A stretch of DNA of 19,918 bases, taken from contig JBOGIG010000034.1 in assembly GCA_050742455.1 (NCBI GenBank), forward strand, positions 1 through 19,918. The letters run 5' to 3'. Positions 1-6,455 of this stretch are shown piece after piece; position 1 is the first letter of the stretch; each line of letters begins with the position of its first letter. The notes under the pieces are model-generated. The model ran no database searches, was not told the origin of the DNA, and saw nothing but the letters and a program-made list of their open reading frames with translations. Both the position numbers and the translations under genes were made by a program. Origin of the DNA: JBOGIG01 sp050742455. GTDB lineage: Bacteria > Actinomycetota > Acidimicrobiia > Acidimicrobiales > JBOGIG01.

Positions 1-482
1 TCGCCGGCGTCGTGGACCACCTCCAGACGGCAGTCCACCCAGGCCAGGGCGTCGGCCAGGATGGGCGCGCCGTTGGGTCCCGGCTTCCAGCCCACGCCGT
101 CGAACTTGGTGTCCCCCTTGGTGGCGAACACCCGGCACAAGTCCTCTTGGTCCTGGCCCAGCACGTTCACGCAGAACGAACCGGTGGCGGCGATGCGGGG
201 CCAGGTATTGGACGTCCGGCCCGGGGCGAAGGCAACGAGCGGCGGGTCAAGCGACACCGACATGAACGACTGGCATGTGAACCCGGCCGGCCCGGCGGCA
301 TCCTGAGACGTGACGATGGTGACGCCGGTGGCAAAATGGCCCAAGACCTGTCGGAACCGAGCCTCGTCCAGCGCCCCGGTGTTGCCAACATCGTCCAATG
401 CGCCCGAGGCGCCTGCATCGAGGCCCGTGCCGGTCTCCAAATCAGACAATTGATCTCCAGTTGGGATGCGGGTCACCCTCAC
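1..482 (-). CDS. Flavin reductase-domain protein (partial, C-terminus off the left edge)
   Basis: The minus strand reads through a flavin reductase-like (FMN-binding split barrel) domain. After a low-complexity N-terminus comes FRQVLGHFATGVTIVTS, then FTCQSFMSVSLDPPLVAFA, RTSNTWPRI, GSFCVNVLGQDQ and FATKGDTKFDG. These are the usual order and motifs of the HpaC/DIM6/NtaB family, which reduces FMN or FAD with NAD(P)H, often for a partner monooxygenase. The reading frame is open to base 1, so the C-terminus is missing. The start is uncertain. A GTG at 482-480 overlaps the TGA of the upstream hydrolase (GTGA), which suggests translational coupling. A second GTG lies at 476, and a TTG at 453 has a GGAG sequence just upstream. 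Family assignment is firm; the partner and substrate cannot be inferred. Confidence 0.85.
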   Translation of the reverse strand, partial: MRVTRIPTGDQLSDLETGTGLDAGASGALDDVGNTGALDEARFRQVLGHFATGVTIVTSQDAAGPAGFTCQSFMSVSLDPPLVAFAPGRTSNTWPRIAATGSFCVNVLGQDQEDLCRVFATKGDTKFDGVGWKPGPNGAPILADALAWVDCRLEVVHDAG

Positions 483-1339
483 CCGAGGCGAAGGGTCAAT
501 CCTTCCGCAGCCGCCGTCACCCTGTCCACGGCGGTGCCCGCCGCGGCCGCTTGGCATTCCGCCTGCAGGCGGTCCAGCTCATCATCGGAGTGGGCGGGGT
601 CGTGGTGGAACAGGGCCAGGTGTCTCACCCCGGCCCGATCGGCGACCTTGAGGGCGTAGTCGACGGTGCAATGGCCCCAGTCCGACTTGAGGGCGAACTC
701 GTCGCTGCGGTACTGGGCGTCATGGATCAACAGGTCGGCGCCGTCGCACAACTCCAGCACACCTTCGTCTATGTAATCGTGATCCCTGGGGTCGACCGGA
801 CCCTGGTGATCCGACACATAGGCAAGGCTCACCCCGTCCATCTCGATGCGGAAGCCGACGGTCGAACCACAGTGGGGCACGGGGCGCACCTTGACTTTGG
901 CCGATCCAATGGAGAAGTCCTCTCGCTCCACGTCGTGGAAACGGACCTGGCCCAACAGCTCATCGGGGCGCACCGGGAAGTGGGGGGGCGACATGAAAAC
1001 CGAGAACGCCTCCTCCAAGGTGGACTTGCCGTTGCGAGCATCCTGTCGGGGCCCGTATACGTCAAGCTCTGCCCCCGGGGCCAGGATGGGGGCAAAGAAG
1101 GGCAGGCCCTGAACGTGGTCCCAGTGCAGGTGGGTGACCAGGGCGACGCCGGCGAAGGGCTGGGTCCGGTGGTAGTCCAGGCCCAGTTCCCGTAGTCCCG
1201 TACCCAGGTCCAAGATGATGGACTCGGCCTCGGGGTCGTCGGCCTCGACCAGAACGCAGGCGGTGTTGCCCCCATAGCGCCGGTTGCCCTCGCAGGGGCA
1301 GGGACATGATCCCCTCACGCCGTAGAACTTGACTTGCAG
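479..1339 (-). CDS. Metallo-beta-lactamase-fold hydrolase (PhnP / RNase Z-like phosphodiesterase group)
   Basis: A 286-residue cytoplasmic MBL-fold protein. Visible metal-binding elements are HLHWDH (motif HxHxDH), a histidine in VPHCGSTVGF, the aspartate in YVSDHQGP and a late HHDPAHSDDEL. This is the pattern of COG1235-type phosphodiesterases that hydrolyse cyclic or other phosphodiesters; the substrate is not predictable. The conserved family opening FYGVRGSCP lies upstream of the nearest GTG (1318). I therefore extend to a CTG at 1339, which has an AGGGGGG purine tract about 7 bases upstream. Starting at GTG 1318 would cut into the first beta strand. It is followed by a flavin reductase gene with GTGA overlap and preceded, 71 bp away, by the pilT-like gene on the same strand. 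The fold is certain; the start codon is moderately supported. Confidence 0.85.
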   Translation of the reverse strand: MQVKFYGVRGSCPCPCEGNRRYGGNTACVLVEADDPEAESIILDLGTGLRELGLDYHRTQPFAGVALVTHLHWDHVQGLPFFAPILAPGAELDVYGPRQDARNGKSTLEEAFSVFMSPPHFPVRPDELLGQVRFHDVEREDFSIGSAKVKVRPVPHCGSTVGFRIEMDGVSLAYVSDHQGPVDPRDHDYIDEGVLELCDGADLLIHDAQYRSDEFALKSDWGHCTVDYALKVADRAGVRHLALFHHDPAHSDDELDRLQAECQAAAAGTAVDRVTAAAEGLTLRLG

Positions 1340-1410
1340 GGCGGCCCCCCCTTTCTCCGTTGGTGAGGCTAGCCCCAGACGAAGCCGGATGGCGCCCGCG
1401 GGATCAGTGA

Positions 1411-2508
1411 CTAATTGGCCGCGGTCGAGGCCAGACCCTTCTTTTGCAGCATGACCTTCAGGTCATGGGGATTGCTGGCCGCCATCATGGCCTGGCGCAT
1501 GTCGATGGCCCCCCTCTCGTAGAGGGTGAAAAGAGACTGGTCAAAGGTCTGCATGCCGTAATAGTCACCGTCGGCGATTATTTCGCGTATTCCTTCGGTG
1601 AGGGAGGGATCCAGGATGCACTGCTGGATCCGGCCGTTGGTCACCATGGCCTCCATGGCCACCACCCGGCCCATGCCGTCGGAACGGGGCACCAGCCTCT
1701 GGCACAGGGTGCCCCGGAGGGCGCCGGCGAGGGCCACCCGGACCTGGTGCTGCTGGTAGGGGGGGAAGAAGTCCACGATGCGGTTGACCGTCTCGGTGGC
1801 GTCGATGGTGTGAAGGGTGGACAGGACCAAGTGGCCGGTCTCGGCCGCGGACAGGGCCGCCGAAACCGTCTCGATGTCGCGCATCTCGCCCACCAGGATG
1901 ACGTCAGGATCCTGGCGCATGGCAGCCCGCATGGCGCTGGCGAACGATTCGGTGTCAAAGCCGATCTCCCGCTGGCATATCGAGGCCAGCTGGTCCTTGT
2001 GCAGGACTTCGATGGGATCCTCGATAGTGACGATATTGACCGAGCGCGACCGGTTTATGTGATCCACCATGGCAGCCAGCGTGGTGGTCTTGCCCGATCC
2101 CGTCGGACCGCTGACCAGGACCAAGCCCCGCTGCTCCTCCGACAGCTTGGCCACCACGGGGGGAAGGCCCAGCTCGTCGAAGCGCGCGGCAGACTGGACC
2201 ACCCGTCGGAGCACCATGGCCACCGATCCACGTTGGCGAAAGACATTGACGCGAAATCGGCCCAGTCCGGCCACGGCGTAGGCCAGGTCGGCCTCATTGT
2301 GGCGGGCGAAGTGCTCGGCCATCTCTGGGCGCATCACCGAGCCGGCCATCGCCATGGTCTCCTCGGCCGTGAGGGGTTCCTCGTCCTCAAGGACAAACAG
2401 GGCCCCGTCGACGCGCACCCGGGGGGGAGATCCCACTTTGATGTGCAGATCAGAGCCTCCCAGCCGGGCCAGCTTGGCCAGGCAGGAGTCGAGACGGTCC
2501 GTTGCCAT
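1411..2508 (-). CDS. pilT: PilT-like type IV pilus retraction ATPase
   Basis: A 365-residue PilT/VirB11-type secretion ATPase. In order it shows the N-terminal GGSDLHIKVGSPPRVRVDG segment, Walker A GPTGSGKT (about residues 134-141), the Asp box TIEDPIE (161-167), Walker B VILVGEMRD (203-211), the His box around HLVLSTLHTIDATE (226-239) and a C-terminal REIIADGDYYGMQTFDQSL comparable to the AIRNLIRE retraction motif. PilT hexamers drive pilus retraction at the inner face of the membrane, used in twitching and DNA uptake. I chose the ATG at 2508; a longer frame to GTG 2556 would run into a 17-bp tandem repeat and adds unconserved residues. No other pilus gene lies next to it, so use in twitching, transformation or another filament system is open. 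Confidence 0.9.
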   Translation of the reverse strand: MATDRLDSCLAKLARLGGSDLHIKVGSPPRVRVDGALFVLEDEEPLTAEETMAMAGSVMRPEMAEHFARHNEADLAYAVAGLGRFRVNVFRQRGSVAMVLRRVVQSAARFDELGLPPVVAKLSEEQRGLVLVSGPTGSGKTTTLAAMVDHINRSRSVNIVTIEDPIEVLHKDQLASICQREIGFDTESFASAMRAAMRQDPDVILVGEMRDIETVSAALSAAETGHLVLSTLHTIDATETVNRIVDFFPPYQQHQVRVALAGALRGTLCQRLVPRSDGMGRVVAMEAMVTNGRIQQCILDPSLTEGIREIIADGDYYGMQTFDQSLFTLYERGAIDMRQAMMAASNPHDLKVMLQKKGLASTAAN

Positions 2509-2530
2509 ATCCGTGAATATCGGCCGATGC

Positions 2531-2598
2531 CCGGCCAAACCTGAGGGCCGGGTCAAACCTGAGGCCGGGTCAAACCTGAGGCCGGGTCAAACCGGGGG
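2531..2598. repeat. Four tandem 17-bp repeats
   Basis: Four head-to-tail 17-bp units occur at 2531-2547, 2548-2564, 2565-2581 and 2582-2598. The two central copies are identical (core CCGGGTCAAACCTGAGG) and the outer ones diverge. They occupy the gap between the divergently transcribed pilT-like gene and the plus-strand hydrolase. A short region of this size could include operator or promoter function, but the sequence shows only the tandem duplication. Confidence 0.9.
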
Positions 2599-2639
2599 CC
2601 GGGCCCTCAAAGTTGAACCCGAGTCGATAACGTGACGGA

Positions 2640-3521
2640 GTGAGCCTGGATCAGAAACACACATCAGCCAACGGGATCGACTTTGCCTACCTGGCCGCAG
2701 GGCCGGCGGAAGGACCACTGGCCCTGTGCCTGCATGGCTTCCCCGACTCGGCCTGGACGTGGCGCCACCTCCTGCCCAGGATGGCCGGCGCCGGCTACCG
2801 GGCCGTGGCCCCGTTCATGCGGGGCTACGCACCGACCGGTCTGGACCCGGCCGGGCGCTACCAGGGCGGTGCGCTGATCGCCGATGCCATCGCCCTGCAC
2901 GACGTCCTCGGAGGCGGGGGCGATGCCGTGATCATCGGGCACGACTGGGGCGCCATGGCCGCCTACGGCGCCGCGGCCCACGCCCCGGACAGATGGCGCC
3001 GGGTCGTCACCTCGGCGGTACCGCCGGCGGGGGCACTGGCTCGGGGCTTTTTGAACTTCGATCAGCTCAAGCGCAGTTGGTACACATTCTTCTTCCAGGG
3101 TCCCCTGGCCGAAGCGGTGGTTGGGGGCGACGACCTGGCCTTCATCGACCGGCTGTGGGCCGACTGGTCACCGGGCTATGACGCCTCCGAAGACCTGGAG
3201 CTGCTCAAGCCCTGCCTTCGTGATCCGGCCAACCTGGCCGCGGCCATCGGCTACTACCGGGCCATGTTCAACGCCGCCCTGCACCACCCCGACTTCGCCG
3301 CCGAGCAGGCCGCCGCCGGCGCCCCTACCCCCCAGCCAACCCTTTACCTGCACGGAGCCGATGACGGCTGTGTCGGGGTGGGCGTGGCCGATGGATCCAC
3401 CGAATTCCTCGGACCGGGATCGAGGATGGAAGTGGTGGCCAACGCCGGACACTTCCTCCACGTGGAGCAACCGGGGAAGGTCGGCGACCTCGTTATTGAT
3501 TTCCTGGCCGAGGGAACCTGA
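2640..3521 (+). CDS. Alpha/beta hydrolase, epoxide hydrolase-like
   Basis: A 293-residue soluble alpha/beta hydrolase. The oxyanion-hole HGFP is at residues 32-35, and the nucleophile elbow GHDWG puts Asp102 as nucleophile, as in epoxide hydrolases and haloalkane dehalogenases. A candidate acid lies in HGADD (about 241-242), and the catalytic His271 is in NAGHFLHVEQP. Tyrosines in SWYTFFFQ (148) and IGYYRAM (205-206) sit where cap-domain tyrosines of epoxide hydrolases bind the epoxide oxygen, which favours that activity over dehalogenation. Start is the GTG at 2640; no strong Shine-Dalgarno is seen. It is transcribed divergently from pilT and converges on the MaoC gene, leaving 18 bp. The substrate is unknown. 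Confidence 0.9.
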   Translation: MSLDQKHTSANGIDFAYLAAGPAEGPLALCLHGFPDSAWTWRHLLPRMAGAGYRAVAPFMRGYAPTGLDPAGRYQGGALIADAIALHDVLGGGGDAVIIGHDWGAMAAYGAAAHAPDRWRRVVTSAVPPAGALARGFLNFDQLKRSWYTFFFQGPLAEAVVGGDDLAFIDRLWADWSPGYDASEDLELLKPCLRDPANLAAAIGYYRAMFNAALHHPDFAAEQAAAGAPTPQPTLYLHGADDGCVGVGVADGSTEFLGPGSRMEVVANAGHFLHVEQPGKVGDLVIDFLAEGT

Positions 3522-3539
3522 GAACTCAGAACCTGGCGG

Positions 3540-4052
3540 TTAGCTCCAGGGATCGTCGGCGTAGGGACGGCGACGCTCGGGGGCGTCAGCCTTCTTCCAC
3601 ACCATTACCTTGCGACGGAAGTAGCACACCTCGTCGCCGTGCTGGTTGAACCCCTTGGATTGCACGGTGACGATGCCACGGTCGGACTTGGACTTGGACT
3701 CGACCTTGTCCAGCACCTGGCTCTCGGCATAGATGGTGTCACCGTGGAACGTCGGCTTGGCATGGGTCAGGGATTCCACCTCCAGGTTGGCGATGGCCGC
3801 TCCGCTCACGTCAGGCACGCTCAGACCGAGAACCAATGAGTACACCAGATTGCCCACCACCACGTTCTTGTGGTGCACCGTCTCGGACTCGGCAAAGTAG
3901 GCGTTGGTGTGCAGAGGATGGTGGTTCATCGTGATCATGCAAAACAGGTGATCGTCGTACTCAGTGATGGTCTTGCCCGGCCAGTGCCGGTAGACGTCGC
4001 CAACCTCGAAATCCTCAAAGTACCGACCGAATGGCCGGTCGAATACCGTCAT
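3540..4052 (-). CDS. MaoC-family hydratase (mesaconyl-CoA hydratase-like)
   Basis: A 170-residue single hot-dog MaoC protein. It opens with FGRYFEDFEVGDVYRHWPG, then TMNHHPLHTNAYFAES over the hydratase active-site segment, NVVVGNLVYSLVLGLSVPDVS, PTFHGDTIYAES and a C-terminal FRRKVMVWKK. This pattern matches the actinobacterial MaoC group that sits with malyl-CoA lyase genes in ethylmalonyl-CoA pathway clusters. The expected reaction there is interconversion of mesaconyl-CoA and beta-methylmalyl-CoA. The residue aligning with the canonical hydratase Asp is Asn, which I recall as normal for this subgroup. The ATG at 4052 overlaps the TGA of the DUF6941-like gene (ATGA), which fixes the start; a longer in-frame extension to 4133 is noise. 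An alternative is an itaconyl-CoA or other enoyl-CoA hydratase. Confidence 0.88.
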   Translation of the reverse strand: MTVFDRPFGRYFEDFEVGDVYRHWPGKTITEYDDHLFCMITMNHHPLHTNAYFAESETVHHKNVVVGNLVYSLVLGLSVPDVSGAAIANLEVESLTHAKPTFHGDTIYAESQVLDKVESKSKSDRGIVTVQSKGFNQHGDEVCYFRRKVMVWKKADAPERRRPYADDPWS

Positions 4053-4492
4053 ACCTCGACGACCCCGGCCGGGCGGGTGGAGAAGGCCAACTGCCAGTTC
4101 TCCTGGGTCACCCCGTCGATGGTCAGTCGCCACAGGAACCGGCCATCCACCGGGAGGGGCAGGGGGCCGATGTTTACGGCCAGGGCCACGTCGATGGGGC
4201 TTCCCTCGGGCACCCCGACCGGCTTGGTCACCTGGAAGTCGCCCCGAATCTCCACCGGGTGGGGACCGTCAGGGGTGTCCAGGACCACATCCTTCCCGTC
4301 GGCGTCGACCAGGAACAACTCCCAGTGGTGGGCCTGGTCCGCCTCGTTCCAGCCCACGTCGATCTTCAAGGCAATAGCCGAGGGCGCCGGAGCCGGTCCG
4401 GTCACGCTCCACCCCCCGCCCAGGATGTACAGCTTGCCTTCGGACACTTGGGCCGAATCACACAGGAACATGGTTACCTTCACGGTTGCCAA
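4049..4492 (-). CDS. Conserved small protein of the DUF6941 type, function unknown
   Basis: A 147-residue protein opening MATVKVTMFLCDSAQVSEGKL, followed by LYILGGGWSVTG. It reads like the actinobacterial DUF6941 family. It lacks a signal peptide or membrane segment. Alternating hydrophobic residues and many Gly, Pro and Asp suggest a compact beta-rich fold, with WELFLVDADGK, GPHPVEIRGDFQV and GRFLWRLTIDG as likely strands. The stop codon overlaps the start of the MaoC hydratase (ATGA), so the two are probably translated together and may act together. No catalytic motif is visible. The family call is from recognition of the opening motif; the role is unknown. Confidence 0.78.
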   Translation of the reverse strand: MATVKVTMFLCDSAQVSEGKLYILGGGWSVTGPAPAPSAIALKIDVGWNEADQAHHWELFLVDADGKDVVLDTPDGPHPVEIRGDFQVTKPVGVPEGSPIDVALAVNIGPLPLPVDGRFLWRLTIDGVTQENWQLAFSTRPAGVVEV

Positions 4493-4630
4493 TCTAGCGT
4501 CGGCATAGCCGGGCCGATCCGGCCTTCACGGTCTCGATGAGAACCGGAACGAAAGCACCCACGCCCCCAGACGCCCCTGCGTGAGGAAGCGCCTGTTGGA
4601 CCAGGTGTTCCCACCGTAGGCAGTGACGTT

Positions 4631-4676
4631 GGTCAGGAGAGGCCGCTTGACACGGTCAGGAGAGGACGCTTGACAC
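4631..4676. repeat. Two tandem 23-bp direct repeats upstream of the toxin-antitoxin operon
   Basis: Units 4631-4653 and 4654-4676 are adjacent and differ at one base. Each begins GGTCAGGAGAGG and ends CGCTTGACAC, so each carries a TTGACA -35-like hexamer. Only the second lies at promoter distance from a -10-like hexamer. The repeat may be a duplicated promoter element or a regulator-binding site. Confidence 0.9.
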
Positions 4677-4712
4677 CAACCGATAATCCCGTACACTCGT
4701 ACGGACAGGAGG
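4670..4712 (+). promoter_or_regulatory. Toxin-antitoxin promoter, palindromic operator and ribosome binding site
   Basis: TTGACA at 4670-4675 and TACACT at 4692-4697 are separated by 16 bp, a good sigma-70-type promoter. The -10 is embedded in a perfect inverted repeat, CCGTAC-ACTC-GTACGG, at 4689-4704. This is where an autorepressing antitoxin or toxin-antitoxin complex would bind and block transcription. AGGAGG at 4707-4712 is a strong Shine-Dalgarno 7 bases before the antitoxin ATG. The elements are seen directly; autoregulation is inferred from the family. Confidence 0.75.
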
Positions 4713-4719
4713 TAACCTC

Positions 4720-4995
4720 ATGGTCACGAAGGATCATCGTCGGGAGTTGCGGTTGTCGTCGAGCGACGACGACCTGATCGCCGAGGCAGCTGGTCTGCTC
4801 GGCGTGTCCGTGTCGGAGTTCCTCCTCGGGCGGGCGGTCGCGGACGCCGAGACGATCGTGGACGCCCACAGAACGGTACGGCTGCAGCAGGAGTCGTTAG
4901 ACCGGTTCCTGGCTGCGCTCGACGGTCCGCCCAAACCGCTTACGGAGTTGGTCGACCAGATCCGCAAGAGTCGAGCTTTGAAGCACTCGGACTGA
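4720..4995 (+). CDS. DUF1778 / TacA-like ribbon-helix-helix antitoxin
   Basis: A 91-residue protein with an N-terminal ribbon-helix-helix DNA-binding domain. The strand is RRELRLSSSDDDLIAEAA and the following helices carry LLGVSVSEFLLGRAVADAE (about residues 8-46), the usual pattern of DUF1778 antitoxins. A C-terminal tail with QESLDRFLAALDGPPKPLTEL would wrap the toxin and cover its acetyl-CoA site. It sits directly before a GNAT toxin, its stop overlapping the toxin start (TGATG), and behind a promoter with a palindrome that it probably binds. Start is the ATG at 4720, supported by a strong AGGAGG. Pairing and fold make the assignment firm; the exact operator is inferred. Confidence 0.92.
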   Translation: MVTKDHRRELRLSSSDDDLIAEAAGLLGVSVSEFLLGRAVADAETIVDAHRTVRLQQESLDRFLAALDGPPKPLTELVDQIRKSRALKHSD

Positions 4996-5507
4996 TGCGA
5001 GTCGAGCGACTTCAAGAACGACATGAGCTGAGCCAGTTCGCTTGTGGCGTGAAGCCGCTCGATGACTGGCTGCGATCTCATGCGCTGGAGAACCAGCGTC
5101 GGGACCTGTCTCGCACGTTCGTGCTCCTTGACGACGCCGGTGTCGTGATCGGCTACTACGCGCTCACGATGGGTGGCGTGATGAAAGACGAGCTCCCCCC
5201 ACGCCTGGGACGAGGGCTTCCCGGCTATCAGCTCGGCCTGGTCCTTCTCGCTCGGCTAGCGGTGGACGGAGCCCGCCAGGGGGAAGGTCTCGGCCGCGAC
5301 CTGCTCGTCGACGCCATTGTTCAGGCGTCCGCCGCCGGTCAGCATGCAGCGGCGAGGTTCATCGCGGTGGACCCCATCGACGATTCGGCCCGCAGTTTCT
5401 ACGGGCGCTTCGGCTTTTTGGAGATCCGCGGCGACGAGCACGGCCGCATGTTCATCCGCATCGATGATGCCCGGGCGTCCATCCAGACGGCGCACGACGA
5501 CAACTGA
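4995..5507 (+). CDS. GNAT-family toxin (TacT-like, tRNA-acetylating)
   Basis: A 170-residue GCN5-related N-acetyltransferase. Features are CGVKPLDDWLRSHA near the N-terminus (typical of this toxin group), the acetyl-CoA pyrophosphate loop RQGEGLGRDLL (about 94-104) and SFYGRFGF with Tyr136 as the likely general acid. TacT-type toxins acetylate the amino group of aminoacyl-tRNA and stop translation; partner antitoxins of the DUF1778 class neutralise them. Start ATG overlaps the antitoxin stop by one base, indicating translational coupling. Length and active-site residues look intact, so the toxin is probably functional. Which aminoacyl-tRNA is modified cannot be read from the sequence. Confidence 0.92.
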   Translation: MRVERLQERHELSQFACGVKPLDDWLRSHALENQRRDLSRTFVLLDDAGVVIGYYALTMGGVMKDELPPRLGRGLPGYQLGLVLLARLAVDGARQGEGLGRDLLVDAIVQASAAGQHAAARFIAVDPIDDSARSFYGRFGFLEIRGDEHGRMFIRIDDARASIQTAHDDN

Positions 5508-5554
5508 TCACCTACACATTCCACCCGAACGCACCGATCCCCCCTAATATCGAG

Positions 5555-5756
5555 GTGGCCAGCGAATCGGTCGGTAGGAGTGCGGGAATTGCAGCAGGGG
5601 TGGAGCGAACTACTCAGGTTGGTCGAACTGGGCGAGGTGATCGAGATCACCGACCGGGGCCGGCCCGTAGCCCAGCTCACGCCTCTGCCAAAGGGAACAC
5701 CTCTGCGGGGAGGCAGGTTGATCTTGTGCGTATCTGCGATCGGCTATTCAGCCTGA
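5555..5756 (+). pseudogene. Frameshifted Phd/VapB-type antitoxin remnant without toxin
   Basis: Two frames together give a Phd-like antitoxin. From GTG 5555 the peptide is MASESVG; a shift near 5576-5579 then leads into VRELQQGWSELLRLVELG, EVIEITDRGRPVAQLTPLP and a short tail ending at TGA 5754-5756. Removing four bases (AGGA) from GTCGGTAGGAGTGCG would join the frames, which suggests a small insertion. The motif ITDRGRPVAQLTPLP is typical of Phd/YefM and VapB antitoxins. No PIN or RelE-type toxin follows; a methyltransferase starts at 5776. A shortened 58-residue product from the internal GTG at 5580 remains possible. Most likely an orphan, decaying antitoxin next to the intact module. Confidence 0.65.
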
Positions 5757-5775
5757 CTTCCGTGCGCCCGGGCCA

Positions 5776-6423
5776 ATGACGAGCTTCGGCCTCCGCAACG
5801 ACGTATACCGGCGCCCGCTGGCCACGGCGCTGGACCGCCTCGGCGTGGGTGCCGGCTGGATCTGCGTCGATGTCGGCGCCGGGGGCGGCGACGTCAGCGT
5901 GGCCCTGGCCGAAGTGGTCGGCCGGACCGGCCGGGTCTACGCCGTGGACTCCGACCCGTGGTCCCGAGACGCCACGGCCAGGGCCGCAGGAGCACACGCC
6001 CAGGTACTGGCCATCACGCAGCGGGCCGAGGAGCTGGTCCTGCCCGAAGCGGTGGACCTGGCATTTTGTCGTTTCCTGTTGATGCACGTGATCGAACCCT
6101 CAGTGGCCCTGGGGTCGATGGCCCGAGCCGTCAAGCCCGGAGGCTGGGTGGTGGCCCAGGAGCCCATCACCTCGACAGGCCGGGTGGGAGGCGCAGTCCT
6201 GTCGATGCCCGATGCTCTCCACCCCGACGTCGGGGCACTGTTGCCGGCACTGGCCACTTCGGCCGGCCTGGAGGTCATAGATGCGTGGGCCGAGGCGCCC
6301 GCCGGTATCGGGCCCGGAGCAGTGGCCGATTACCTCGAATCATTGACCGAGGTCCATCCCGGCGAGGACCCCGTCGTGCTGCCCGCTCTGGTCACCGTGA
6401 TCGGGCGCCGACCGCCCGGATAG
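5776..6423 (+). CDS. Class I SAM-dependent methyltransferase
   Basis: A 215-residue Rossmann-fold methyltransferase. Motif I is CVDVGAGGGDVSVALAE (about residues 30-46), the acidic end of strand 2 is VYAVDSD, motif IV is VDLAFCRFLLMHV and motif VI is ARAVKPGGWVVAQEP. It is shorter than many small-molecule methyltransferases and has no recognisable substrate-binding extension, so the acceptor is unknown. ATG at 5776 has no clear Shine-Dalgarno. The gene begins 20 bp after the antitoxin remnant and is followed 32 bp later by the acyl-CoA dehydrogenase, so these two may share a transcript. Confidence 0.85.
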   Translation: MTSFGLRNDVYRRPLATALDRLGVGAGWICVDVGAGGGDVSVALAEVVGRTGRVYAVDSDPWSRDATARAAGAHAQVLAITQRAEELVLPEAVDLAFCRFLLMHVIEPSVALGSMARAVKPGGWVVAQEPITSTGRVGGAVLSMPDALHPDVGALLPALATSAGLEVIDAWAEAPAGIGPGAVADYLESLTEVHPGEDPVVLPALVTVIGRRPPG

Positions 6424-6455
6424 TTTGTTCCTGCTGGTTGACCTAGGAGCTTTAA

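Noticed and set aside
398..1195. 265-codon open frame on the plus strand
   Set aside because: Lies wholly antisense to the MBL-fold hydrolase and flavin reductase, with composition typical of a shadow frame in high-GC DNA and no recognisable domain.
1444..2544. 366-codon open frame on the plus strand
   Set aside because: Antisense to the pilT-like gene, which has all expected motifs; the plus-strand product is His/Gly-rich shadow sequence.
4493..4630. Possible small gene or RNA between the DUF6941-like gene and the toxin-antitoxin repeats
   Set aside because: No start with ribosome binding site, no tRNA-like fold and no recognisable peptide were seen.
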